Assembly (NCBI RefSeq): GCF_009832865.1
Contig: NZ_CP047130.1
Span: 62,001-126,000, forward strand
DNA from: Colwellia sp. 20A7
GTDB taxonomy: Bacteria; Pseudomonadota; Gammaproteobacteria; Enterobacterales; Alteromonadaceae
Direction of reading: 5' to 3'
Length of the DNA: 64,000 nt
Under the pieces are notes generated by a model. The model saw only the letters and a list, made by a program, of their open reading frames with translations, made no database searches and was not told where the DNA came from. Positions 33,695-44,100 of the stretch are shown piece after piece (position 1 is the stretch's first letter; each line of letters opens with the position of its first letter). A program made the position numbers and the translations under genes.

Positions 33695-36600
33695 TGGTCA
33701 CTTTTGTTAGCCAGTGTGAAAAGAATGCACTGAAAAAAACACGTCGTGTACTCGATGCGTTTGCCAACCGCATTGGTGATAACACGTGGCAAACCATCAT
33801 CACTGAAGATGGCCTATTAACCGTAAAGCGAATGCTGCGCCAAACGGCAAGTAAAAGCACTGCGGTAAGTTGTCATTGGATACGTTCAAGATCACGTAGC
33901 CAGTTTATTTGGGTAGTGGGGAATAAAAGTAAGTTTAATGAGCAGGGCATAGTGCCTGTAAATAGTACGAGAAAAAACTTGTTAAACAGTGAAATAGAAA
34001 ATGATTGGAAATACCTACCGTTAATTAAATCACTCACAGCACTTTCAGCGCTACTTCATGATTGGGGAAAAGCGTCTCGTTTATTTCAAGAGAAGCTAAA
34101 TCCTAACAGTAAAAATAAATTTAAAGGTGATCCGTTAAGGCATGAATGGATTTCTGTTTTATTACTTAATGCCTTAGTAAATAGTCAAAATGATGAAACA
34201 TGGTTAACCGAGTTAGCGCAAAACGGTTTTACTGAATCACAGTTAAAAGCAACGATTAAAGTTGAAAACATTAAACCGTTAGATAAATTACCTAACGCAG
34301 CCAAACTGTTAGCTTGGTTAATTGTATCTCATCATCGCTTACCATATATAAAAAGTGATTGGCGTGATGAAAAATCGCCTGACTTATCTTCAATGCTCAA
34401 ACGCATAACTCAAAAATGGGGATATGAAAACCAAATAGACCCCACAGAATACAACAAACGCGTAAAATATTGTTTTGAATTTCCTAATGGTTTGTTATCC
34501 GAATCAACACAGTGGACTCAAAAAATAAAACGTTGGGCAACTAGCCTACTAAATAATTTACCTTTACTTGAATCAGCGATGAAAGACGGTAGTTATCGTT
34601 TGGTATTACACCATACGCGTTTGTGTTTAATGTTAGGTGATCACTTTTATTCATCACAAGATGCCGCCAAAAATTGGAAAAATAGCACAGGACTATTCGC
34701 TAATACTGACCGAAATACCCGCGAGCTAAAGCAAAAGCTTGATGAACACTTGGTAGGCGTGGCAAAAAACGCCTTAGACACAGCACATTTATTACCCACA
34801 TTTGAAAAAGAACCACCCGCTGCAACCGATATTCAAGTATTAAGAAAAGCGAGTCCCACAGCATTCAAATGGCAAGATAAAGCTGTCACTAAAATTAATG
34901 ACTGGAAAACACAACAAGACAAAAAAGTATCAGGTTTTTTCGCGGTAAACATGGCAAGTACAGGTTGTGGTAAAACCTTTGCCAACGCTAAGGTTATGCG
35001 TACGTTATCGTCTGATGGCAAAAGCTTACGTTATATTCTTGCGCTGGGGTTACGTACATTAACGTTGCAAACAGGTGATGAATACCGTGACCGAATAGGT
35101 TTAACCAATGAAGACCTTGCGGTATTAATAGGCTCAAGGGCGGTTGCTGAACTGCATAATCAACGAGAAATTAAACAAGATGAAATTACTGACGAGGTGT
35201 TAGGGTCTGAATCCCAAGAAGCCTTATTAGATGAATTTATTGATTATGATTGTGAAATACCTGAAGAAGGGCTAAGTACCGTATTAACATGCACTAAAGA
35301 TAAACAGTTTTTATATGCGCCAGTGCTGGCGTGCACCATTGACCACTTAATGGCGGCAACAGAAACAAAGCGTGGCGGACGCTATATTTTGCCTAGTCTA
35401 CGGTTAATGTCTTCTGATCTTGTTATTGATGAAATAGATGATTTTACTGGTGATGATTTAATTGCAATCGGCAGACTTATTCACTTAGCAGGCATGTTAG
35501 GTAGAAAAGTAATGATTTCATCGGCAACTATCCCACCAGATTTAGCGTTAGGTTATTTCAATGCTTACCAAAAAGGCTGGCAAATATTTACCAAAAGTCG
35601 AGACGCATCAAAAGCTGAAATAGGTTGCGCATGGATAGACGAATTTACCACACACGTTCATAGCATCAATGTGATACAAAGCAACGGAACACAAAGTCAT
35701 AACGCCCTTGAACAATACCAAGCTAATCACAGCAACTTTATAGATAAACGTGTTAACAGCCTAAATAAACAGGTCGCTATACGTAAAGCCGACATTGTTC
35801 CTTGTCCATTATTATCAGAGCAAGTTTCACCCTCTGAAAATGAAACCGAAGAAAGTAAACAATCTCATTACTTTTCAACCGTAAAGCGAGCGATTTTAGC
35901 TAAACATCAACAGCATCATAGTATTGATGATAAAACAGCAATCAAGGTTTCATTTGGCGTTGTTCGCGTAGCTAATATTTCGCCTTGTGTAGAACTAACC
36001 AAATACTTATTACAAGCCGATTACCCGCAAGATACTCAAGTAAAAGTAATGGCATATCATAGCCAACAAGTATTGTTACTGCGCCATGAACAAGAAAAGC
36101 ACCTTGATGCCGTATTAAAAAGAAAAGAAAAAGTTGGAGAGCCTCAACAAGCATTTTCCAACCCCATTATCCGCAATCACCTCGACTTATGTGCAAAAAA
36201 GTCATGCGTTAAAAATAATATCCGTATTAACAATGTACTCTTTATTTTAGTGGCAACGCCTGTTGAAGAAGTCGGGCGAGATCATGATTTTGATTGGGCA
36301 ATTATTGAACCATCATCTTATCGCTCCATTGTACAGCTAGCTGGGCGTGTACGCCGACATAGATCGGAAGAAGTTGCATTAGCCAATATTGGTGTAATGC
36401 AATATAACCTTAAGGCATTTAAGGTTAATGATAAGCAAGATGGTAAGTATTTCATTAAACCAGGTTATGAAGATGGTTGGGCTAAAACACTACACAGCCA
36501 CAACCTTAATAAATTAGTGAATGAAGTACGTATTAACAAAAGTTTAAATGCCATTCCTAGGATAAAAATACCTACCCAAACAGATAAGCAGTTATTAGCG

Positions 36601-37086
36601 TTTATGGAGCATAAGGTAACCGCGCAACAACTCACAAACTTTTCTGCATTTGGCGCAAACACCTTACAAGGTTATTTAACTGAAACATGGTACTTAACAG
36701 CTTTACCGCAAGTATTAACCCCTTTTAGAAAAAGTGAGCCGAGCATTAATTTATTCTTGTTTTATAACGAGAATGAAGATACCTGTTATTTCACTGAAAA
36801 AGATGGGGCAGGTAAACCTTTGTTAGATATAAATTATCAGGCTATCAATCGAGAAAATATACACAATATTAAGCAAGTAGCATTAACAGAACAACAGCAG
36901 GAAAACTTATGGTTTGAACGTAATTACCAACAGTTATTAGCAAATTACATCAGTGAACCTTGGTTAGCAACGCGAAAACGAGTGTCATTGCGTTATGGGG
37001 AGATAAATATGGTAGAGCGTGAAAATGCACAGTATGAATATAACGACCAGTTTGGGTTAGTTAAAGTAAATAAGAAAGGAGGTTAA
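33691..37086 (+). CDS. cas3: Cas2-Cas3 fusion nuclease-helicase, type I-F
   Basis: The 1131-residue product carries the three parts of I-F Cas3. There is an N-terminal Cas2-like domain (about 1-90). An HD nuclease follows (LSALLHDWGKASRLF at about 117, RHEWISVLLL, VSHHRLP). The SF2 helicase has Walker A MASTGCGKTFANAKV (about 418), a DExD-type VIDEIDDF (about 579), MISSATIP, and motif VI region IVQLAGRVRRHRSEE. It nicks and degrades target DNA after Cascade recruitment and takes part in spacer acquisition. All motifs are intact. It overlaps cas1 by four bases. Confidence 0.97.
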   Translation: MMVTFVSQCEKNALKKTRRVLDAFANRIGDNTWQTIITEDGLLTVKRMLRQTASKSTAVSCHWIRSRSRSQFIWVVGNKSKFNEQGIVPVNSTRKNLLNSEIENDWKYLPLIKSLTALSALLHDWGKASRLFQEKLNPNSKNKFKGDPLRHEWISVLLLNALVNSQNDETWLTELAQNGFTESQLKATIKVENIKPLDKLPNAAKLLAWLIVSHHRLPYIKSDWRDEKSPDLSSMLKRITQKWGYENQIDPTEYNKRVKYCFEFPNGLLSESTQWTQKIKRWATSLLNNLPLLESAMKDGSYRLVLHHTRLCLMLGDHFYSSQDAAKNWKNSTGLFANTDRNTRELKQKLDEHLVGVAKNALDTAHLLPTFEKEPPAATDIQVLRKASPTAFKWQDKAVTKINDWKTQQDKKVSGFFAVNMASTGCGKTFANAKVMRTLSSDGKSLRYILALGLRTLTLQTGDEYRDRIGLTNEDLAVLIGSRAVAELHNQREIKQDEITDEVLGSESQEALLDEFIDYDCEIPEEGLSTVLTCTKDKQFLYAPVLACTIDHLMAATETKRGGRYILPSLRLMSSDLVIDEIDDFTGDDLIAIGRLIHLAGMLGRKVMISSATIPPDLALGYFNAYQKGWQIFTKSRDASKAEIGCAWIDEFTTHVHSINVIQSNGTQSHNALEQYQANHSNFIDKRVNSLNKQVAIRKADIVPCPLLSEQVSPSENETEESKQSHYFSTVKRAILAKHQQHHSIDDKTAIKVSFGVVRVANISPCVELTKYLLQADYPQDTQVKVMAYHSQQVLLLRHEQEKHLDAVLKRKEKVGEPQQAFSNPIIRNHLDLCAKKSCVKNNIRINNVLFILVATPVEEVGRDHDFDWAIIEPSSYRSIVQLAGRVRRHRSEEVALANIGVMQYNLKAFKVNDKQDGKYFIKPGYEDGWAKTLHSHNLNKLVNEVRINKSLNAIPRIKIPTQTDKQLLAFMEHKVTAQQLTNFSAFGANTLQGYLTETWYLTALPQVLTPFRKSEPSINLFLFYNENEDTCYFTEKDGAGKPLLDINYQAINRENIHNIKQVALTEQQQENLWFERNYQQLLANYISEPWLATRKRVSLRYGEINMVERENAQYEYNDQFGLVKVNKKGG

Positions 37087-37088
37087 TA

Positions 37089-38345
37089 ATGCTAGATCCT
37101 ACAATACAAAATTACTTTTCTGAACGAAAAGAAGCGTGGTTAAAAAAGAATGTGAAAGCAGTAATGCAAGATCATGAAATTGCTGAAATGGAGCAACAGT
37201 GTGAGCAGCAATTTTCATTAAATGAATGGTTACCTAATGCAGCGAAGAGAGCGGGGCAAATATCTATGTCTACTCACCCTTGCACCTTTAGCCATCCTAG
37301 CGCGAGAAAAAATAAAAATGGTTATGTTTCTTCTGTTTTAGCTGAAATAGACAGAATTGAAGATGGTTACTTAAAAACAGGTAATGTGTCTGTTGCTACT
37401 GATGCATTAGGTAATGCTGCCGCACTAGATGTATATAAATTTTTAACCTTAGTAATGCAAGACGGTGAAAATTTACTTAATCATATTCAACAAGAAACTG
37501 ATTTAGCACAAGCATTATTAACAATTAAATCTGCTAAATATCAAGAGCTAAGAAATGGCTTTTTAGCTATGGTTGAAGGCGCAACAGAAAGTATTACTAG
37601 CTCTAAAATAAAACAAGTATATTTCCCTGTTGACGATGATTATCACCAACTATCACTGCTAACTAATTCAGGCATGGTTTATCAATTGCGTTCTCGTTTA
37701 GATAAATTACGTTTTTCAGAAGAAGTGAAAGAACTTCGTGATAAAAAACGTAAAAACGAATTTAGCGAGCAAGGTTATAGTGAAATATATGGCTTAACCA
37801 CCATAGGTTATGGTGGAACAAAGCCACAAAATATAAGTGTTTTAAATAATCAAAATGGCGGTAAAGCACACCTTTTATCGTCGTTACCACCGAGTATTGA
37901 AAAGCGAAATATTCACTTTCCTAAAAGTGATTTTTTTACAGAGTCATTTAAAAAATATGAATATGTTATTCAATTCAAAGCACTGCATAACGTGTTTCTG
38001 GATACACGCAATAATATCAACATTCGTGATGCGCGTGATCGCTACCTTCAACAGATAATAGATTTACTGATTGAAAAAATGTGGGCGGTTCGAGCAGTTT
38101 CACAAGCGCAATACCACGGACAAACATCTTCACTGTCAAGTACACAACGTACTTGGTTACATGATGACTTTGCTGATGAAAGAGAAAAATCAGAGCAATG
38201 GCTAAATTCACTTATCACTGAAATATCTGCATGGTTATTGCGTAGTTATGAAAAAGTGTTAGATAAAAAAGCAATCAAATTAGGCGAGGCGGAACGTTTA
38301 CACTTTGCCGAAGTGATTGAACGTAATAAGGAGTTTTTTAAATGA
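37089..38345 (+). CDS. csy1: Csy1 (Cas8f), large subunit of I-F Cascade
   Basis: The 418-residue protein has Csy1 features: WLPNAAKRAGQISMSTHPCTFSHPSARKN near the start, GNVSVATDALGNAAALDVYKFL, and VYFPVDDDYHQLSLLTNSGMVY. In the family Csy1 reads the PAM and binds the crRNA 5' handle with Csy2. GGAGG stands before the ATG. It follows cas3 with two bases between and overlaps csy2 by four (ATGA). Length is near the usual 430. Confidence 0.95.
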   Translation: MLDPTIQNYFSERKEAWLKKNVKAVMQDHEIAEMEQQCEQQFSLNEWLPNAAKRAGQISMSTHPCTFSHPSARKNKNGYVSSVLAEIDRIEDGYLKTGNVSVATDALGNAAALDVYKFLTLVMQDGENLLNHIQQETDLAQALLTIKSAKYQELRNGFLAMVEGATESITSSKIKQVYFPVDDDYHQLSLLTNSGMVYQLRSRLDKLRFSEEVKELRDKKRKNEFSEQGYSEIYGLTTIGYGGTKPQNISVLNNQNGGKAHLLSSLPPSIEKRNIHFPKSDFFTESFKKYEYVIQFKALHNVFLDTRNNINIRDARDRYLQQIIDLLIEKMWAVRAVSQAQYHGQTSSLSSTQRTWLHDDFADEREKSEQWLNSLITEISAWLLRSYEKVLDKKAIKLGEAERLHFAEVIERNKEFFK

Positions 38346-39283
38346 ACAAGTTAAAACGATTATTGTTATTACCTCATATAAAAGTACATAACGCTAATGC
38401 ACTTTCTAGCCCGTTTACTATTGGCTTTCCTGCCATGACGGCATGGCTTGGCGCGGTACACGCACTGCAACGAAAGTTAAATGCGCAAGGTTATAGTGAT
38501 ATTAAATTTAATAGCGTTGCTGTGGTTAACCATCAATGTGACTTACAAACCCATAAAGGTGTTGATGACTTTGTACATTCAATTATTGGTACGGGTAACC
38601 CGTTAGATAAAACAGGCGCAAGAAGTGCTTTTATTGAAGAAGCACGTTGTCATTTAGCTGTGTCATTAGTCATTGAATACACAGGCATTGAAAAAGACGA
38701 TGAAGAAACGTTGCAAGAAAAAATTACCCATTTACTTAACAGCAACATGAAAATGGCTGGCGGTGATATTTTAACGTTTAAAGCACCGCAGTTTTTCAAA
38801 GTTGAAAAGGGTAATACAGCAGACCTTATTACGTTAACACGAAAGCTTATGCCGGGTTATGCCTTAATTGAACGCCGAGATTTAATGATTGAGGCAATGA
38901 AAGCAGGGCAAGACGCGATGGATGCTTTGTTAGACAGCCTTGTTATTCACCACGAATGTACAAAACAGCAACATGAAAATGATGAAGTTATTCAGTGGAC
39001 GAGTAAGCGAAAAAATAAAGGTTGGATTGTACCCATAGCAGCAGGTTTTCACGGTTTAACGGATTTAGGCGAAGCCAAAAATCAACGAGATCCAAATACA
39101 GCGCACCGCTTTGCTGAAAGTGTGGTAACGCTAGGAGAATTTAAAATGCCTCATAACATTAAATCAATTGATGAAATATTGTGGCGCTATCAAACAGACC
39201 AAACCAATAATTTGTATCTTTGTGCTCAAATTCAAAAAACAGCTCAAACAGAAGAAGAAATTGAAAACGCGTATTACGCATAA
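38342..39283 (+). CDS. csy2: Csy2 (Cas5f)
   Basis: The 313-residue product starts with LKRLLLLPHIKVHNANALSSPFTIGFPAMTAWLGAVHALQRKL, the usual Csy2 opening, and has GWIVPIAAGFHGLTDLGE and ESVVTLGEFKMPHNI near the end. It is the Cas5-type RAMP subunit that forms the tail heterodimer with Csy1 at the crRNA 5' handle. The start overlaps the csy1 stop. Csy3 follows after a 26-base gap with its own AAGGAAAT ribosome site, fitting the need for several Csy3 copies. Confidence 0.95.
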   Translation: MNKLKRLLLLPHIKVHNANALSSPFTIGFPAMTAWLGAVHALQRKLNAQGYSDIKFNSVAVVNHQCDLQTHKGVDDFVHSIIGTGNPLDKTGARSAFIEEARCHLAVSLVIEYTGIEKDDEETLQEKITHLLNSNMKMAGGDILTFKAPQFFKVEKGNTADLITLTRKLMPGYALIERRDLMIEAMKAGQDAMDALLDSLVIHHECTKQQHENDEVIQWTSKRKNKGWIVPIAAGFHGLTDLGEAKNQRDPNTAHRFAESVVTLGEFKMPHNIKSIDEILWRYQTDQTNNLYLCAQIQKTAQTEEEIENAYYA

Positions 39284-39309
39284 CTTAATTTATTAAAAAG
39301 GAAATTATC

Positions 39310-40344
39310 ATGGCTAAAAATCAAGATACCGCATCAGTATTGGCATTTGAAAAAAAATTAGTACCATCAGATGGTTATATGTATGGCACACAATGGGAAG
39401 AACGAAATAAAAGTAGTAACCAGATTTCGTTAAAGCTCATTGAAAAGTCAGTGCGCGGTACTATTTCAAACCGCTTAAAAGCAGCAATTAAAAGCGATCC
39501 TGTAAAATTAAACGCCGAAGTAGAAAAAGCTAACTTACAAACAGTCGACAGCTGTGCACTTGCACCAGAGCAAGATACTTTAAAACTGCACTTTACCTTA
39601 AAAGTGTTAGGCGGCGTACAAAATCCTTCAGCCTGTAACAACGCATTATTTAAAGAAAGCTACAGTAAAGCGGTATCAGCTTATGTTGAAAAAGAAGGTT
39701 TTAAAGAATTAGGAAAACGCTATGCACTTAATTTAGCGAATGCACGTTTTTTATGGCGTAATCGCGTTGGTGCTGAAAATATAGAAGTACAAGTAAACGC
39801 ATTAAATAAAAATAGCAAACAATCATGGGTGTTTGACGCAACGCAATTTAGCACGCGTCATTTTAATCATGATGACAAACAAGTTGCTGAATTGGGCGAA
39901 CGTATCGCTGCAGCGTTATCAAGTGCGGATGATTTTTTAATGTTGGAAGTTAATTGTTTTGTGCAGGTAGGCAAGGCGCAAGAAGTCTACCCAAGTGAAG
40001 AGTTAGTGCTTGATAAAGGTAAAGGTAAAAAAAGTAAAATCCTTTATTCAGTGCACAACATTGCCGCCATGCACTCGCAAAAACTAGGTAATGCATTGCG
40101 CAGTATCGATACTTGGTATCCAGAATTTGATGATGCAGAAAAAACAGCAGGGCCTATCGCAATAGAACCTTATGGTGCAGTCACCAATTTAGGAAAAGCG
40201 TACAGAACCCCTAAAGATAAACAAGATTTCTACACCTTTTTTGATAAATGGGCACGCGGCACAGAGTTAGATCGAGTGGAAGATGAGCATTATGTTATGG
40301 CTATTTTATTACGTGGCGGTGTGTTTGGGGAAAGCGACAAGTAG
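39310..40344 (+). CDS. csy3: Csy3 (Cas7f), backbone subunit
   Basis: The 344-residue product has Csy3 elements: LAFEKKLVPSDGYMYGTQWEER, RGTISNRL, NLANARFLWRNRVGAENIEVQV, and an end region EPYGAVTNLGKAYRTPKDKQDFYTFFDKW. Six copies of Csy3 form the crRNA-binding filament in I-F Cascade. It has a strong ribosome site (AAGGAAATTATC before ATG). It sits in the standard order csy1-csy2-csy3-csy4. Confidence 0.96.
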   Translation: MAKNQDTASVLAFEKKLVPSDGYMYGTQWEERNKSSNQISLKLIEKSVRGTISNRLKAAIKSDPVKLNAEVEKANLQTVDSCALAPEQDTLKLHFTLKVLGGVQNPSACNNALFKESYSKAVSAYVEKEGFKELGKRYALNLANARFLWRNRVGAENIEVQVNALNKNSKQSWVFDATQFSTRHFNHDDKQVAELGERIAAALSSADDFLMLEVNCFVQVGKAQEVYPSEELVLDKGKGKKSKILYSVHNIAAMHSQKLGNALRSIDTWYPEFDDAEKTAGPIAIEPYGAVTNLGKAYRTPKDKQDFYTFFDKWARGTELDRVEDEHYVMAILLRGGVFGESDK

Positions 40345-40371
40345 TCTTTATTTCATATAGGAAGAAAGAAA

Positions 40372-41025
40372 ATGAAATATTATCTCGATATAACCTTACT
40401 GCCTGAAGCCGACATCACCCTTGGTTTCATTTGGCAAAAGGTGTACCAACAAGTGCATATTGCCTTAGTTGATAACAAAGTGGCAGATAATGAGTCGGCT
40501 ATAGCCGTTAGTTTCCCTCATTATAATGCTGAAAAAAGAGCTGAGCAAGCGTTTCCGTTAGGCAATCAATTAAGATTACTGGCAAATACAGAGTCGCAAT
40601 TAACTGAACTAAACATAGCTAAGTGGCTTAATCGCTTTGAAGATTACGTGCATATAAAATCAATAAAACCCGTACCAGAAAAGGTGACACATGCGAGTTT
40701 TGTTAGAGTGCAAGTGAAAGGTGAAGCGCGTATAGAAAAAGATATGCTCAGCAAAGCGCAGCGTTGGTCTGAAAAATCTGGACAACCGCTTGATATTTGT
40801 TTAGCCGAGCTTGAAAAAAGCAAACCTAAAGCGAATAACAACGCACCTTTTATTTGGTTAGAAAGCCAAGAAACGAAACAACGTGATTTAGCTAGCAGTA
40901 GAAAATTCCCACTGTTTATCAAAAAGGTAGAGGTTGCCGAGCAACAATTTGGAAAGTTTAATTGTTATGGTTTGAGTGTAAATCATAACCATAAAGGAAA
41001 ACTGGTAAGTATTCCCCAGTTTTAA
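40372..41025 (+). CDS. csy4: Csy4 (Cas6f), crRNA endonuclease
   Basis: The 217-residue product has DITLLPEADITLGFIWQKVYQQVHIAL at the start, with the histidine at residue 29 matching catalytic His29 of Pseudomonas Csy4. An arginine/lysine-rich helix region (about 110-135) would sit in the repeat hairpin groove. The C-terminus FGKFNCYGLSVNHNHKGKLVSIPQF is the family end. Csy4 cuts after the 3' base of the CTGCC/GGCAG hairpin of each repeat and stays on the crRNA. It is 30 residues longer than the Pseudomonas protein. The array starts 128 bases on. Confidence 0.95.
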   Translation: MKYYLDITLLPEADITLGFIWQKVYQQVHIALVDNKVADNESAIAVSFPHYNAEKRAEQAFPLGNQLRLLANTESQLTELNIAKWLNRFEDYVHIKSIKPVPEKVTHASFVRVQVKGEARIEKDMLSKAQRWSEKSGQPLDICLAELEKSKPKANNNAPFIWLESQETKQRDLASSRKFPLFIKKVEVAEQQFGKFNCYGLSVNHNHKGKLVSIPQF

Positions 41026-41153
41026 CCTTAATTTTTGCTCTTTAAAAATTAGAAACTAAAACAACAAGTTATAACAAACGATAAAAACAAGGTAAAAATT
41101 CATATTTTACTTTAATCAATTGTTGTAACTTGTTTTTTGCGTGATATTCTATT
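41026..41153 (+). promoter_or_regulatory. CRISPR leader
   Basis: This AT-rich, non-coding 128-base stretch lies between csy4 and the first repeat. In I-F systems the leader lies here and carries the array promoter and integration signals. It contains TTTTTGCTCTTTAAAAATT and a near-palindromic ACAAGTTATAAC / GTTGTAACTTGT pair (41070-41131). Orientation of the array (leader left, transcription rightward) is inferred from this place and from the repeat hairpin direction. Confidence 0.75.
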
Positions 41154-44100
41154 GTTCACTGCCACACAGGCAGCTTAGAAAGATTCTAAAAGTCGCAGCT
41201 TAGTTTTAAGCAAGTTCACTGCCACACAGGCAGCTTAGAAATAACAACAAATACATTAATTTATTGTGAGCTAGTTCACTGCCACACAGGCAGCTTAGAA
41301 AGAGCCAATACCAGTATCAAGGAAATTGCTACCGTTCACTGCCACACAGGCAGCTTAGAAAATTCCAGAACCTGACTTATCATCAGGTGAGGTGTTCACT
41401 GCCACACAGGCAGCTTAGAAAATTTAATACACCGTAACTGGTACAAGGCAATAGTTCACTGCCACACAGGCAGCTTAGAAAATCATAGTGGTTTGAACTT
41501 TTGGATTGTTTATGTTCACTGCCACACAGGCAGCTTAGAAAGCCGCCAGCACTCGTCCACTCAGGAACTATGTGTTCACTGCCACACAGGCAGCTTAGAA
41601 ATGTAGAAGTGTGATTAAAGCAGTTGGTAATGGGTTCACTGCCACACAGGCAGCTTAGAAAGCGTCAGACTTTTTTATGTCTTCAATTTTTAAGTTCACT
41701 GCCACACAGGCAGCTTAGAAAAGCGCGAAAAACTAGCACAAAGGCAGCGCGAAGTTCACTGCCACACAGGCAGCTTAGAAAGGGCAATACATCACAAAGC
41801 ACAAACGCTTTTAGTTCACTGCCACACAGGCAGCTTAGAAATGTACATGATCAAAGGCTTTTTTGTTGCTTGCGTTCACTGCCACACAGGCAGCTTAGAA
41901 ATCACCAATTAGAGCGGTTAAATTCTCTATCATGTTCACTGCCACACAGGCAGCTTAGAAATGACAACAAAGACATTAATTTATTGTAAGCTAGTTCACT
42001 GCCACACAGGCAGCTTAGAAATGTTAGCGCAATGATTGATTGAGCCACATCGAGTTCACTGCCACACAGGCAGCTTAGAAAAGTATGGAATCGATGTAAT
42101 ATCACCTTCGCCTGTTCACTGCCACACAGGCAGCTTAGAAATGTCCAATAGCGCACCGAGCCGTCAGGATATTGTTCACTGCCACACAGGCAGCTTAGAA
42201 ATGAACATTTTGATTATAACGGCTACCCTAAACGTTCACTGCCACACAGGCAGCTTAGAAAGCGTCGTCTAGCGTTACTGTAACTGCTGTTTCGTTCACT
42301 GCCACACAGGCAGCTTAGAAACATACGATGTGAAATTTAACACTGATGGATCTAGTTCACTGCCACACAGGCAGCTTAGAAAGCCTTAAACGCGCCCGAA
42401 TCACTAAAGCCGCTGTTCACTGCCACACAGGCAGCTTAGAAATCACATTCTTCGCGTTCAATATCCATTTCTTCGTTCACTGCCACACAGGCAGCTTAGA
42501 AAGTAGCAAAGTCTGTTTCAATGATATCAAAAGAGTTCACTGCCACACAGGCAGCTTAGAAACTGCTAGCGCGTTAACACTGGGAGATCTGCATGTTCAC
42601 TGCCACACAGGCAGCTTAGAAAGCTAAATCATAAGCGTATATAGCATCAGTGGTGTTCACTGCCACACAGGCAGCTTAGAAATGTTTTGTTGTACGTAAA
42701 GCCACCAACGAGAAGTTCACTGCCACACAGGCAGCTTAGAAACCATAGGAGTAACATTTAACAATGATGGTTCAGTTCACTGCCACACAGGCAGCTTAGA
42801 AAATGGCAGGGGTTAACTGCATCAATGTTGCAAAGTTCACTGCCACACAGGCAGCTTAGAAAATTATTGAAATGGCCGTTAAGTTTGCGGCTCTGTTCAC
42901 TGCCACACAGGCAGCTTAGAAAATTCTTTCGCGCGGCTTCTGCTTTTTCATTTTGTTCACTGCCACACAGGCAGCTTAGAAACGTTGGGAATGAAGAGTA
43001 ATACTATAGAAGACGTTCACTGCCACACAGGCAGCTTAGAAAAATAGTCAGACCTATACTAAACTTATTACTAAGTTCACTGCCACACAGGCAGCTTAGA
43101 AAAGAGCTTACGAGCTTACACAGAGAATACCGCGAGTTCACTGCCACACAGGCAGCTTAGAAATAGCCCCGTAAACGGGGCTTTTAATTCAACTTGTTCA
43201 CTGCCACACAGGCAGCTTAGAAATCTTAGAAGACTTGGAACCCCAAAACGTCTTTGTTCACTGCCACACAGGCAGCTTAGAAAATGCCAAAGTTGCTTTG
43301 TTATCGCAAGCAACAGTTCACTGCCACACAGGCAGCTTAGAAATAATAATAGGAATAAAAGGAGGCTATCAGTACGTTCACTGCCACACAGGCAGCTTAG
43401 AAACCTCCCCTAACTCTACCCAATAATCGTACCAAGTTCACTGCCACACAGGCAGCTTAGAAATTGGACGTGATCAAAAGCTTTTTTATTGCTTGGTTCA
43501 CTGCCACACAGGCAGCTTAGAAATTCATAGTATCCAATGATAAAATAGTCATTGTGTTCACTGCCACACAGGCAGCTTAGAAAGTTGAGACTTTCTTTCA
43601 ATTTTAAATAGTTGAGTTCACTGCCACACAGGCAGCTTAGAAATGTAACCAGTCCTACAGTGGCATTAAAACTAAGTTCACTGCCACACAGGCAGCTTAG
43701 AAACTAGAAAGCAAAACAATAAATAATAAAAAGATGTTCACTGCCACACAGGCAGCTTAGAAATTTTCACAGTTTATTGTTTTAAAGTTGTAATCGTTCA
43801 CTGCCACACAGGCAACTTAGAAATCAAAACACGGGAGCTGTGTTGATGAGTAATTGTTCACTGCCACACAGGCAGCTTAGAAAACAATAACCGTTATGTT
43901 TTACCTTTCGATGAAGTTCACTGCCACACAGGCAGCTTAGAAAACAACGGTATGCAATAGGATCTACTTCTTTTAGTTCACTGCCACACAGGCAGCTTAG
44001 AAAACTAAAATCGTGAACCATTTTTGACGCTTCATGTTCACTGCCACACAGGCAGCTTAGAAATAAAAGGTGCTAGTATAAAAGAGTTAACCACGGTTCA

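Noticed and set aside
41182..41213. First spacer contains GCAGCTTAG, nine bases also found in the repeat
   Set aside because: Nine matching bases are little evidence for acquisition from the array itself; likely chance.
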